From NCBI GenBank assembly GCA_022072505.1, contig JAJVHU010000007.1:1-64000 (forward strand): a stretch of 64,000 nucleotides of DNA, read 5' to 3'. Made by a program: the position numbers and the translations under genes. The notes below the pieces were generated by a model that did not search any database, had not been told where the DNA came from, and worked only from the letters and a program-made list of their open reading frames with translations. Source of the DNA: Phycisphaerae bacterium. Its GTDB lineage: Bacteria > Planctomycetota > Phycisphaerae > UBA1845. Of this stretch, positions 27,550 through 38,212 are shown one piece after another. How positions within the stretch are numbered: the stretch's first letter is position 1; each line of letters starts with the position of its first letter.

Positions 27550-27690
27550 TCTGCGGATTCCCCAACCCTGATTCCCGAACCCTGATTCCCGAACCCTGAT
27601 TCCCGAACCCCGATCCCTCTCCGCTGAACCCCGAACCCTCGACCCTCTCCGCTGAACCCCGAACCCTCGACCCTCTCCGCTGAACCCCCG
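27550..27690. repeat. 14-bp and 28-bp tandem repeats (multiples of seven)
   Basis: CCTGATTCCCGAAC repeats at 14 nt, then a unit starting CTCTCCGCTGAACCCC repeats at exactly 28 nt (starts 27617, 27645, 27673). Imperfect copies of CGGAAAGCGATTCCGCGCAG with CCCATCGTCCTCACGG follow to 27795 and run into the end of the beta-helix gene. Confidence 0.85.
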
Positions 27691-27787
27691 TCCTCACGGG
27701 CGCCTCGCGGAAAAGCGACTCCCCGCAGCCCATCGTCCTCACGGACACTCCACCTCGCGGAAAGCGATTCCGCGCAGCCCATCGTCC

Positions 27788-29455
<1,668 letters not shown>

Positions 29456-29515
29456 AGAACGCTCCTGAAAAGCGGTCAAAACGATACCATGAACGCCGCT
29501 CTGGATGGATAGACG

Positions 29516-32341
29516 TCACGGTCCGTTCTGCGTCTCAAGAGCGCCTCTGTCGGTGATGTTGTCCTGATTGTCGAGATTGACTGTACGATCGCGCAGGAGC
29601 ACGTCGGCCACGTCGCAAGGATAACTACAGTAGTCATCCTCAGCGCGGTCGATCGAACTCGAAGCGCAGACAGGGTCTCCGCAATCATCCGGATTCAACT
29701 CATAGTTGTCGTCATTGGGAGCAAGATAGAGCGGATCCGAGCCTGTGTTTTGCCCCCCGGCGAAGGAATCAATGTCTTCGATGCAGGTGAAGACCACGAA
29801 CAGCGTCCCCCCGTTGACTTTGATCTGGTCGGCCTCGTGGCTTCTGTCGCCGTCGGCCTTGTTTTCCCAGAAGATGCAGTTGCGCAGGTCGGAGTCTCCG
29901 GCGTGGTTGTAGAGGCCGCCGCCGCCGTCGGCGAGGGTCGCGGCGTTTTTGGCGAACGTGCAGTTCCACAGGGTCACGGCGCGTTCATTGTAGATCGCCC
30001 CGCCCTTGTGGTTCGTCGAGGCGTGCGTGCGGGCCTTGTTGCGGTACAACAGGCCGTTGATGAGCGTCGGGCTGATCCCGCTCGACCCGGCGACGTGGAT
30101 CGCCCCGCCGTCGCCCTCGGCCTCGTTGCCGGAGAAGCGGCAGCGGATCAGCTTGAATTCCCCGTAATTCGGCGAACCGGAGGCCACAAAGATTCCCCCG
30201 CCGCGCCCCGCCTGCGACCCGGCGCCGGCGATATTGTCGATGAAACGACAATCCCAAAAGAACGGCGCCGCCTGGGTCGCATACACCGCGCCGCCGTCGT
30301 CGGCCGTGTTGTCCTCGAATGTGCAGACATTAAAAACCGGCTGGGCGTTCTGCGCGGCGTAGACCGCGCCGCCGAGGTCGGCCTCGTTGTCGCGCAACAC
30401 GCAATTGTAAATCGCCGGCGTCGCCCCCAGCGACGTCCCGCCCCCCAGAAAGACGCCGCCGCCCTTGTTCTGGTCCAGCCCGGCGCTGCCGTCGGCCTTG
30501 CCGGACTTGATGGTGAACCCGTCCAGCCGCGCCGCCGGCGCGTCCGCCAGCGCCGTCACCACATGATACACCCGCTGGATTCCCGTCGTGCCGATCAGGC
30601 CGTCCAGGATCGTCTCTTCACTGGGATCGCCGCGTTCGTCGCGCTCCTCCTCGTTGCCGGCGAACTGGCCGTAGACGGCGACGCCCTGCACCATCGTGAA
30701 ACTGCTCATGCGGTCTGAAGCGTCGCAATTCGTGCAGTCGTCGGGCTTGTAGGTTCCGCCCGCGACCCACACTTCGCAGACTTCGTTGTCCGCCGCGGCC
30801 AGCACAAAAGCGTCCTGAAGATCAGTGAAGGCGTCGTCCCAGCCTTCGCCATTGTCGTCGCCGCTGGCGTCCTTGTCGACATACACCAGTCCGTAGGTCT
30901 GGTATTCATAGGCGCCCAAGTCAATGACCGCCAGTCCCAGGGTCGAACCGTTGCCGTCGCAATAGGTGTCCACGATACGCGGGTTGCCGTCCACGTCGTA
31001 GTCGCCGACCGAGGCCGCGCTTCCCCCGGCGTCGGTGCAGGGGGAGTTGCGGCCCAGGCTCAGGTCGTCGTCGAGCGTGCCGGCCGTGTCGTCCGGCCCC
31101 AGAGGATCCTTGAAATCCGGGAACGTGTTCATGTTGTTTCCGCCGGAACCACTCCAGCCGGTCTCGTAATCCGTGTAATCCACGGTGATCGTGATCTCGT
31201 CGTCATAGGCGTCCCCGTCGTTCTCATCTTTGCCAATCTGATTGTAATCATAATAGGGCCGCGGATCGCCCGGCTTGGCCAGGTTGCCCCAGATGATCGA
31301 GTTCTTGACGGTCAGCACAAGCGGCTGCGCGGAATTGTGCCCTGAGGCATACTCGGCTTCACAATAGATCGCGCCGCCGCCGAGGGCGTCGCCGTCCTCC
31401 TCGGCGATGTTCTCGCTGAACGTGCAATTGATGAACGACGAAATCGTATCCGGCTCCCACGCGCTCGCATGAAGGTAGACGGCCCCGCCCACGCCGTCGC
31501 AGGTGTTCCCGCTGAAGACGCAGTTGAGGAACTGCGTCGTATTCTCCGCGCAGGCCACGGCCCCGCCGTTGGAATCGGCGTGGTTGCCGAGGAAGCGGCA
31601 GCGGCGGAAGGTGGTGTTGGCGCGAAGCGAGTTGTAGACGGCGCCGCCCCAGGGATAAGCGCCGTAAGTGGCACCGGCCGTGTTCTTGTAGAAAAGGCAG
31701 TCCTCAAAGGTCACCTCGCAGTCATCGCCGTTTTCTTCATTATGAATGTAAACCGCGCCCGTGCCGCCCGTGGTCTTGTTCAGCGTGAACGTGCAGTGCC
31801 GGAAGGTGACGCTGGTCTGCTGGCCAAGATTCGAGAAACCTGCTCCCCCGGCCGTGGTGCCCGAGGTATTGGCGTGTCCGCGGGTGATCGTGAACCCATC
31901 CAATACCGTGCTGCTGGACGCATTGGCCACCGTCTTGAGGACGTGATAACTGTTGCCGTCGTCCGGGTCGCCCGAGCCGTCGTCCTGGTCGATGTCGCCG
32001 CTGAGGATCGTCACATTCGCGGCCCAGTCCCGCTCGCTTTTGTTGGATTCAGTTCCGTCGAAGCCGCCGTAGACACCGACGCCGTTCTGCAGGACGAAGG
32101 AGTGGGATCGGTTGTTATTGGTGTATCCCGGCCCCTCGTCCGGGTAATAGGTTCCCGCTTTGACCCAGATCTCGTCGCCGCTGGTGGTGGCGGTACTGAT
32201 GGCCTTCTGAAGCGTCGCAAACGCATTCGCCCAGCTCTGCCCATCCACGCCGGTGTCCGACCCGTCCGTCCTGACATAATCCACCGTGGCCTCCGCCGGC
32301 CCCGCGCCAAGGGCAAGCGCGGTCGCCAGAACGACCAGCAC
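29516..32341 (-). CDS. secreted right-handed beta-helix repeat protein 2
   Basis: A 941-aa extracellular beta-helix protein made of two similar halves. Each begins with a module like DYVRTDGSDTGVDGQSWANA or VYVDKDASGDDNGEGWDDAF and continues with repeated GGAV...NCTF/CVF coils. The first half ends SPCTDAGGSAASVGDYDVDG and DLGAYEYQT. A signal-like core (VLVVLATALALGAGPAEA) starts at a GTG (32341), but this start lacks a strong ribosome site. A good site plus ATG lies at 32496 in another frame, across an 11-nt poly-C/G tract, so the true start is uncertain. It is tandem with and related to the gene at 27788. Confidence 0.85.
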   Translation of the reverse strand: MLVVLATALALGAGPAEATVDYVRTDGSDTGVDGQSWANAFATLQKAISTATTSGDEIWVKAGTYYPDEGPGYTNNNRSHSFVLQNGVGVYGGFDGTESNKSERDWAANVTILSGDIDQDDGSGDPDDGNSYHVLKTVANASSSTVLDGFTITRGHANTSGTTAGGAGFSNLGQQTSVTFRHCTFTLNKTTGGTGAVYIHNEENGDDCEVTFEDCLFYKNTAGATYGAYPWGGAVYNSLRANTTFRRCRFLGNHADSNGGAVACAENTTQFLNCVFSGNTCDGVGGAVYLHASAWEPDTISSFINCTFSENIAEEDGDALGGGAIYCEAEYASGHNSAQPLVLTVKNSIIWGNLAKPGDPRPYYDYNQIGKDENDGDAYDDEITITVDYTDYETGWSGSGGNNMNTFPDFKDPLGPDDTAGTLDDDLSLGRNSPCTDAGGSAASVGDYDVDGNPRIVDTYCDGNGSTLGLAVIDLGAYEYQTYGLVYVDKDASGDDNGEGWDDAFTDLQDAFVLAAADNEVCEVWVAGGTYKPDDCTNCDASDRMSSFTMVQGVAVYGQFAGNEEERDERGDPSEETILDGLIGTTGIQRVYHVVTALADAPAARLDGFTIKSGKADGSAGLDQNKGGGVFLGGGTSLGATPAIYNCVLRDNEADLGGAVYAAQNAQPVFNVCTFEDNTADDGGAVYATQAAPFFWDCRFIDNIAGAGSQAGRGGGIFVASGSPNYGEFKLIRCRFSGNEAEGDGGAIHVAGSSGISPTLINGLLYRNKARTHASTNHKGGAIYNERAVTLWNCTFAKNAATLADGGGGLYNHAGDSDLRNCIFWENKADGDRSHEADQIKVNGGTLFVVFTCIEDIDSFAGGQNTGSDPLYLAPNDDNYELNPDDCGDPVCASSSIDRAEDDYCSYPCDVADVLLRDRTVNLDNQDNITDRGALETQNGP

Positions 32342-32395
32342 CGCCGGGCGGGCCGGAGCGCACCGCCGAAACCCACTCCGGCCTGCGACATGCTG

Positions 32396-32406
32396 CCCCC
32401 CCCCCC
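32396..32406. repeat. 11-nt homopolymer (C on plus, G on minus)
   Basis: Eleven C residues between the ATG at 32496 (preceded by GGGAGG) and the signal-sequence frame at 32341, which are 155 nt apart and therefore out of frame. With 9 or 12 residues the two would be joined in one frame. Confidence 0.85.
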
Positions 32407-32595
32407 GTTCAACCGATCCGGCTCACAACCCCCCGCACAATCGGTCCGCTCCCGATCCCTCTCGCTCAACCCAGCAATCGTCATCCTCATCGCCATCCTC
32501 CCTGAAAAAGAACCTCCGATCCCTGCTCCAAGCCGCAAGCTACAAGCTGCGAGCTGCGAGCCAAGCATCGCGGACACCTCCCCGATCCTTGATCC

Positions 32596-32698
32596 CCCGA
32601 GCGTTCCCGAGTCCCCGAGCACCCGAAACCCGATCATCGAGTCCCCGAAACCTGAGTCCCCGAACGTTCCCGAGAGTCCCCGAGCACCCGAAACCCGC
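32596..32698. repeat. heptad-phased repeat array
   Basis: Seven-nt words CGTTCCC, GAGTCCC, CGAGCAC, CCGAAAC, CCGATCA and TCGAGTC in order, then a second, slightly slipped pass through the same series. CGAGTCCCCGA-type words also occur at 57731-57750. Confidence 0.8.
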
Positions 32699-32852
32699 TC
32701 CTCCTGATATCGAACCGCGCCCGCCGAAACCAACATGAAGATTCCGCGAGCGGCGGGATTCAGGATGAGGACGTCGTACAAACCGCGTGCAGGATCATGA
32801 GGCTCTGCGGACCGGGAGGCCGGGATCCGTTCCGGGAACGCCCGGAGTTGAA

Positions 32853-32985
32853 ACGGCTTGCCGCCAACTGACGGCTTGCGGCCAACCGACAGGGCTTGCC
32901 GCCAACCGACAGGGTTTGCCGTCAACCAACAGCTTGCTGCCAACTGACGGCTTGCGGCCAACTGAAAGACGGATGCGAAGCAGGG
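32853..32985. repeat. 18/20-bp tandem repeats upstream of the megasynthase
   Basis: Units such as GACGGCTTGCCGCCAACT (18 nt) and GACAGGGCTTGCCGCCAACC (20 nt) recur about six times. No gene is visible here. The stretch 32497-33047 holds only this array and the heptad array. Confidence 0.8.
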
Positions 32986-33047
32986 TTCCGCGATCCGGGC
33001 CTCTCCTGCGCACGGGGTTGCCGCTCAGTCGCGCGGCGTTGGCGTGC

Positions 33048-36000
33048 ATGAAAATGAGGACGTATATTGACGGGCGGATCGGCGGTGCGCGGAGGTCGCA
33101 CGGGTTGGCGGGGATTCAAGCGGCAACGGGCGCTTCCGGCGCGTCGGCGCCGCGGAACCGGCCGCGAGGTTTCGGCGGTGCGGTTCCGGCGACGAGGTTG
33201 TGCGAGGGCGATGCTTCAGCGTTACGTCGGCGGAGTGGCTCCGGCGGCGGGCTCGAGCGGGGTGGCGGGGCGGTGGGTACGTCATCAGGTTCAACACGTG
33301 TTCAGCTACGCGAGCAGCTTGCCGGAAAGCACCTGCTCGTAACCGGGTCGACCGGGTTCCTGGCGAAAGTGTTCGTCGAGAAGACGCTGCGCGGCGTGGA
33401 CACGATCGGCGGGGTTCACCTGCTGGTGCGGTCGCGGGCGGACGGACGGGCGCCGCGGCAGCGCGTGCTGCACGAGGTGCTGGGTTCGACGGCATTTGAC
33501 CGCTTGCGGGCGTCACTGGGGGACGGGTTCGCGCGCTTGTGCGAGGAGAAGGTCCACGTCGTCGCGGGGGATCTGACGCGCGAGAAGTTCGGGATGTCGG
33601 AGGCGGAGTACGCGGCGTTGTGCGGGCGGATCGACGTCGTGGTCAACAGCGCGGCGACGGTGACGTTCGACGAGCGGCTGGATCTGGCGTTGGAGCTGAA
33701 CACGTTCGGACCGCAGCGGCTGCTGGCGTTCGCGCGGGACGCGGGGAACGTTCCGTTTCTTCACGTTTCGACGTGCTACGTGTGCGGCATCCGCAGCGGC
33801 GTGATCGTCGAGGATTTCAGCGCTCCGGAAGGGGCGCGGGAGCGCTTCCCGCGGCGGCCGGACGGGTCGTTCGATCTGGACCGGATCGTCGCGCTGCTTC
33901 GGGAGGTCTGCACGGGAATCCTTGGTCGCTACGACGGCGAGAACGAGCGCTGCCGGCGGGAGTTGATCGACGCGGGGATGTCGTCGGCGCGGCAATACGG
34001 GTGGAACGACACGTACACGCTGACGAAGTGGCTGGCGGAGCAGTTTCTGGTCCGCGATCACGGGGCGGTTCCGCTGGCGGTGCTGCGTCCGGCGATCATC
34101 GAGGGCGGATACGACGAGCCGGCGCCGGGCTGGATCGACGGGATGCGAATGGCGGACCCGCTGCTGGTCGCTTACGGTCGCGGGAAACTGAAGGACTTTC
34201 CGGCGCGTCCGGACGTTCCGCTGGACCTGATCCCGGTGGATCTGGTGGCGAACGCGATGCTGGCGGCGATCCCGCTGGAGGCGGGGGGCGGCGAGGATGT
34301 GCCGGTGTATCACTGCGCGTCGAGCGACCGGAACCCGCTGCTGATCCGGCAGTTCACGGGGTACATGCACGAGGGGTTTCATCATCGTCCGCTGACGGAC
34401 GACGATCACCGCCCGGTGTTCCCCGCGCCGCTGAAGCTGATCGACGGGCGGGAATTTCAGGAATCGTGGCAGCGGCGGCTGAACCGGGTCGAGCGGATCA
34501 AGAACCTGCTGTCGCGCGTGGGGATCAAGGGGGAGTGGGCGCGGCGCGTGTCGATGGCGCGGCGTCAGATCGAGCAGTTGCTTTACTTCGGCAAGATTTA
34601 CACGCCTTACACGCACCTGGACGTGCGTTTCGCGTGCGACCGGACGGAGAAGATGTTCGCCCGGCTGGACGAGGCGGATCAGAAGCTGCTGCCTTGCGAC
34701 GTGCGGCGGCTTGACTGGGGCGAGTACATCGTCCACCGACACATTCCGGGGCTGCGGAACTACGTTCTGGGCGCGGGAGCGGAGCCGAGCGCGCGTCTCG
34801 TGGCGATGCGCGAGGCGGGGGGCGCGGCGCAACGCCCGGCGGATGCCCTGCAATCCGACAGTGTTTTCGAGGTGTTCCGCCGGGTGGCGAAGGCGTTTCC
34901 GGACAAGCCGGCGCTTCAGGTGATGCGCGACAAGAAGTGGATGCGGTACACGTACGACGACGCCTGCCGGGCGACGGGGGTGATCGCGCGGCGGCTGGCG
35001 GAGCGGGGGATCGTCGTGGGGGACCGGGTCGCGCTGTGCGCCGAGAACGGACCGGAGTGGGGTCTGACGTATCTGGCGCTGATGCGCGCCGGCGTGACGG
35101 CGGTCCCGATGGATCCCCAGCTTCGGGGCGAGGAGGCGTGGGAGCACCTTCGCTTCGTCGGCGGCAAGCTGATGTGCGCCGGTCGAACGACGTTCGAGAA
35201 ACTGGAGGCGTACCGCAAGGGGGGCGACGCGCCGCTGGTTCTGCTGGCGGATCCCTTCGTGCCGCCGCCCGGGGCAAGCCGCGACGACGGTCCGGAACCG
35301 GCGACGATCTCCGGCGCGGAAACCGCGTCGATTCTTTTTACGAGCGGGACGACGGTGGCGCCCAAGGCCGTGCAACTGACGCACCGCAACTTCATCGCCA
35401 ACACGCGGGCGCTGCTGGAGCGTCACCCGCTGCGGCCGTCGGACGAGTTTCTTTCGGTCCTGCCGATCTATCATGCGTTCGAGTTCACGGGCGGGTTCCT
35501 TGCGCCGCTGTCCAGCGGAGCGACGATCACGTATCTGGACCAGCTCAAGGGACCGGAGATCGTCGCCGCAATGCAGGCGACCGGGACGACGATGATGCTC
35601 GTCGTGCCGCGTTTGCTGCGGATGTTTCATGATTCGATCCGCGCGCGAGTCACGACCCTCAGCGCATTCAAGCAGTTCCTGTTCCGGTGGCTGGAGCGTT
35701 TGTCGGACTGGACGGGGCGGCGGTTCGGGCGTGTGTTGTTCGGCCAGATTCACCGGCAGTTCGGCGGGCGGTTGCGGATGTTCGTGTCGGGCGGGTCGGC
35801 GCTGGATCCCGAGCTGTTTCATGCGTTCCGGCGGTGGGGGTTTCCGGTCTGCGAGGGCTACGGTCTGACGGAGACGGCGCCGGTGCTGACGGTCAGCACG
35901 GTGGAGGGCGCGCGCCCGGGGTCGGTGGGTCCGCCGCTGTCGAACGTCGAACTGGAAATCCGCAATCTGAATCTCGAGGGGATCGGGGAAGTCTGGGTGC

Positions 36001-37505
36001 GCGGACCGAACTGCACCGGCGGCTACCTCAACAACCGCGCGGCGACGGATGACCTCGTTGTGGACGGGTGGCTGCGCACGGGCGATCTGGGCTGGCAGGA
36101 CGGGGAGGGGAACCTGTACCTGACCGGTCGTGCGAAGGATCTGATCGTGACGTCGTCGGGGAAGAACGTGTACCCGGACGAGGTCGAGTTCCGCTACCGC
36201 GAGCTGCCGTATGTGAAGGAGTTGTGCGTGCTGGCGATGCCCTGCGAGCGGACGCACGGCGAGGCGGTTCACGCGGTGGCGGTGCTGGATCGCGCCGGCG
36301 CGCCGGATCTGGATCCATCGTCGATCGAGCGCGAGGTTCGGAACGCGGCGGCGGAGATCGCCGAGACGCTGCCGAGCCACATGCGGATCACGACGTTTCA
36401 CTTCTGGGAGAACGACCTTCCGAAGACGTCGACGCTGAAGGCGAAGCGCGGGCTGATCCGGGACATGCTTCTGACGCGGGGGCTTGCAGCGGCACGGACA
36501 ACGACGGCGACGGCGACGCCTGCGTCGCTGGACCTGTCGTCGCCGGGACCGGCTGCGGTGGCGCGGATTCTGGCGCGGGTGTCGCGCCAGCCGGTCGAGG
36601 CGATCCACCCGCACGCGCACCTGCTGCTGGATCTCGGGGTCGACAGCATTGCCCGTCTTGAGGTGGTCAGCGAACTGGAGTCGACGTTCCGGCTGAAGGT
36701 TCCTCAGAAAGACGCGGCGGAGCTGGCGCGGGTGAGCGACGTGCTGGCGCTGGTCGGGGCGCGCAAACCGGTGGCGGGCGCGCGGCCCGACGCCGAGGTC
36801 TTCACGCGCAGCGTGCTCGCGAGGGACGATGGAACCTCGATCAACGGACAGGCGCCGGCCGCGTTGAAGCCGGTGCGCTGGGTGATCCGCGGCGGGGCGG
36901 CGGCGTTCATGAACACCTACGTGCGGGTTTCGGCGCGGGGGGTCGAGCATCTGCCCGCGCAAGGCGCGTTCGTGCTCGCGCCGAACCACGCCTCGCACCT
37001 GGATTCCCCCGCCGTTCTGACGGCGATCGGCGGTCGGCGGCGGGTCTGGGTCGCGGCAGCCGAGGATTATTTCTTCAATACGGCCGTGAAGCGTTTTCTT
37101 TTCGGCAAAGTGTTCGACACGATCCCCTTTGACCGTCACGCGGACGGGATCGCGGGTCTGCGACGTTGCGCCGAGGCGCTGCGCAAGGGAGACGGACTGC
37201 TCATTTTCCCGGAGGGGACGCGATCGCAGACGGGGGCGATCCAGCCGTTCAAGGTCGGTCCGGCGGTGCTGGCGGCGGAGGCGGGCGTGCCGATCGTGCC
37301 GGTCCACATTCATCGTGCATATGACCTGTGGCGCAAGGGGCAGCGCTTTGTGCGCCCGGGAACGGTGCGCGTCACGTTCGGCGCGCCGGTCGCTCCGCCG
37401 GACTTCTCCAACCCCGCAGCGGATCGCTACCACGCCTACCGGGACATGATGGAGCGCGTCGAGCAGTCGGTGCGGCGCTTGTCGCGGGAGGCCGCCGCTT
37501 CATGA
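33048..37505 (+). CDS. multidomain FAR / AMP-ligase / ACP / acyltransferase (ElbD-like)
   Basis: A 1485-aa megasynthase with four domains in order. (1) Fatty acyl reductase: Rossmann motif VTGSTGFLAK from residue 98, active site Y323 and K327 in YTLTKW. (2) AMP-dependent acyl ligase: LFTSGTTVAPKAVQLTH around residue 765, then EGYGLTETAP and GDLGWQD. (3) Acyl carrier domain: LDLGVDSIARLE with phosphopantetheine serine at 1200. (4) PlsC/AGPAT acyltransferase: NHASHLDS from 1313 and FPEGTRSQ from 1387. This combination recalls ElbD, the Myxococcus enzyme for alkyl ether lipids; the idea that it activates, reduces and transfers acyl chains for ether-lipid formation is inference. The first about 95 residues are low-complexity and the start is uncertain. 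Its stop overlaps the HAD gene. Confidence 0.88.
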   Translation: MKMRTYIDGRIGGARRSHGLAGIQAATGASGASAPRNRPRGFGGAVPATRLCEGDASALRRRSGSGGGLERGGGAVGTSSGSTRVQLREQLAGKHLLVTGSTGFLAKVFVEKTLRGVDTIGGVHLLVRSRADGRAPRQRVLHEVLGSTAFDRLRASLGDGFARLCEEKVHVVAGDLTREKFGMSEAEYAALCGRIDVVVNSAATVTFDERLDLALELNTFGPQRLLAFARDAGNVPFLHVSTCYVCGIRSGVIVEDFSAPEGARERFPRRPDGSFDLDRIVALLREVCTGILGRYDGENERCRRELIDAGMSSARQYGWNDTYTLTKWLAEQFLVRDHGAVPLAVLRPAIIEGGYDEPAPGWIDGMRMADPLLVAYGRGKLKDFPARPDVPLDLIPVDLVANAMLAAIPLEAGGGEDVPVYHCASSDRNPLLIRQFTGYMHEGFHHRPLTDDDHRPVFPAPLKLIDGREFQESWQRRLNRVERIKNLLSRVGIKGEWARRVSMARRQIEQLLYFGKIYTPYTHLDVRFACDRTEKMFARLDEADQKLLPCDVRRLDWGEYIVHRHIPGLRNYVLGAGAEPSARLVAMREAGGAAQRPADALQSDSVFEVFRRVAKAFPDKPALQVMRDKKWMRYTYDDACRATGVIARRLAERGIVVGDRVALCAENGPEWGLTYLALMRAGVTAVPMDPQLRGEEAWEHLRFVGGKLMCAGRTTFEKLEAYRKGGDAPLVLLADPFVPPPGASRDDGPEPATISGAETASILFTSGTTVAPKAVQLTHRNFIANTRALLERHPLRPSDEFLSVLPIYHAFEFTGGFLAPLSSGATITYLDQLKGPEIVAAMQATGTTMMLVVPRLLRMFHDSIRARVTTLSAFKQFLFRWLERLSDWTGRRFGRVLFGQIHRQFGGRLRMFVSGGSALDPELFHAFRRWGFPVCEGYGLTETAPVLTVSTVEGARPGSVGPPLSNVELEIRNLNLEGIGEVWVRGPNCTGGYLNNRAATDDLVVDGWLRTGDLGWQDGEGNLYLTGRAKDLIVTSSGKNVYPDEVEFRYRELPYVKELCVLAMPCERTHGEAVHAVAVLDRAGAPDLDPSSIEREVRNAAAEIAETLPSHMRITTFHFWENDLPKTSTLKAKRGLIRDMLLTRGLAAARTTTATATPASLDLSSPGPAAVARILARVSRQPVEAIHPHAHLLLDLGVDSIARLEVVSELESTFRLKVPQKDAAELARVSDVLALVGARKPVAGARPDAEVFTRSVLARDDGTSINGQAPAALKPVRWVIRGGAAAFMNTYVRVSARGVEHLPAQGAFVLAPNHASHLDSPAVLTAIGGRRRVWVAAAEDYFFNTAVKRFLFGKVFDTIPFDRHADGIAGLRRCAEALRKGDGLLIFPEGTRSQTGAIQPFKVGPAVLAAEAGVPIVPVHIHRAYDLWRKGQRFVRPGTVRVTFGAPVAPPDFSNPAADRYHAYRDMMERVEQSVRRLSREAAAS

Positions 37506-38212
37506 GCGGAGGACCGGTTGGCGCAGCGCGGACGGGGGCGTTTTTCGACGTCGACGGAACGCTGGTGGGGACGACGATCGTCCACTACTACGCGTATCTG
37601 CGGACGCTGCGAATGTCCCCGCCGGCGCGCCGGGCGTGGCGAGCGGCGTTTCTTGTGAAGTGTCTCGGGTATCTCGTGCTGGATCGGATCGATCGGACGT
37701 GGTTCAACCGCGTCTTCTACCGCAGCTACCGCCGCCTGGCGGTCGGCGCGGCAAAGGCGGCGGCGGCGGATTGCTACCGCGACGTGATGCGCCTGAAGCG
37801 CTTTCCGGAGGGCGTCCTGCGGGTTGAGCGGCATCGGCGGGAAGGTCGGCGGGCGGTGCTGGTCACGGGGTCGATCGACTTCCTGATCCGCCCGCTGGCG
37901 GAGGAACTCGGGGCGGACCTCATCGCGGCGCGCCTGCTGGAGCAGGGAGACCGGTTCACGGGTGAGCTGGACGGTCCACCGATCAGCGAAGGCGAGAAGG
38001 CGCGGCGCATGCGCGCGTACGCGGAGGCGAACGCGATCGACCTGTCGGAGAGCTTCGCTTACGGCGACAGCATCGCGGACCTGCCGATGCTCGAGGCGGT
38101 GGGGCATCCCGTGGCGGTCAACCCTGACGCGGCGCTCGAGCGAGAGGCGCAGCGCCGAGGCTGGACGATCGAGACGTGGGGGCTGGGCGCCGGAAGGGAG
38201 CAAACCGGTTGA
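37502..38212 (+). CDS. HAD-IB family phosphatase
   Basis: A 236-aa HAD hydrolase of the SerB-like IB subfamily. The nucleophile motif is FFDVDGTLVG, motif II is VLVTGSIDFL, the lysine is in ISEGEKARR, and motif IV is AYGDSIADLPML. A helical cap (YLRTLRMSPPARRAWRAAFL onward) is typical of HAD-IB enzymes found next to PlsC acyltransferases. It overlaps the megasynthase stop as ATGA, so it should act in the same pathway, perhaps dephosphorylating a lipid phosphate product. The substrate is not known. Confidence 0.9.
   Translation: MSGGPVGAARTGAFFDVDGTLVGTTIVHYYAYLRTLRMSPPARRAWRAAFLVKCLGYLVLDRIDRTWFNRVFYRSYRRLAVGAAKAAAADCYRDVMRLKRFPEGVLRVERHRREGRRAVLVTGSIDFLIRPLAEELGADLIAARLLEQGDRFTGELDGPPISEGEKARRMRAYAEANAIDLSESFAYGDSIADLPMLEAVGHPVAVNPDAALEREAQRRGWTIETWGLGAGREQTG

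Larger units (their letters stand above)
26325..27787. other. 1.46-kb gene-free repeat region
   Basis: No convincing gene lies between the response-regulator start and the first beta-helix gene. The region is a patchwork of short tandem repeats (26407-26510, 26566-26782, 27022-27180, 27550-27690), a dispersed block (26783-26830), and GC-rich imperfect repeats such as ACACGGCGGC at 27220-27330. A CGCACCCGTAAGGAAGCGT stretch at 26385-26400 resembles part of the 74-bp repeat near 58838. The frames running through it are repetitive in composition and differ between strands only by repeat phase. Confidence 0.75.

Noticed and set aside
26325-27787. Protein-coding genes in the repeat region
   Set aside because: The frames there are made of tandem repeats in several phases, lack ribosome sites and show no domain features.
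33513-37433. 1306-codon open frame on the minus strand
   Set aside because: It is antisense to the four-domain synthase, is extremely rich in R, H, P and Q with no motifs, and is the expected shadow of GC-rich coding DNA.
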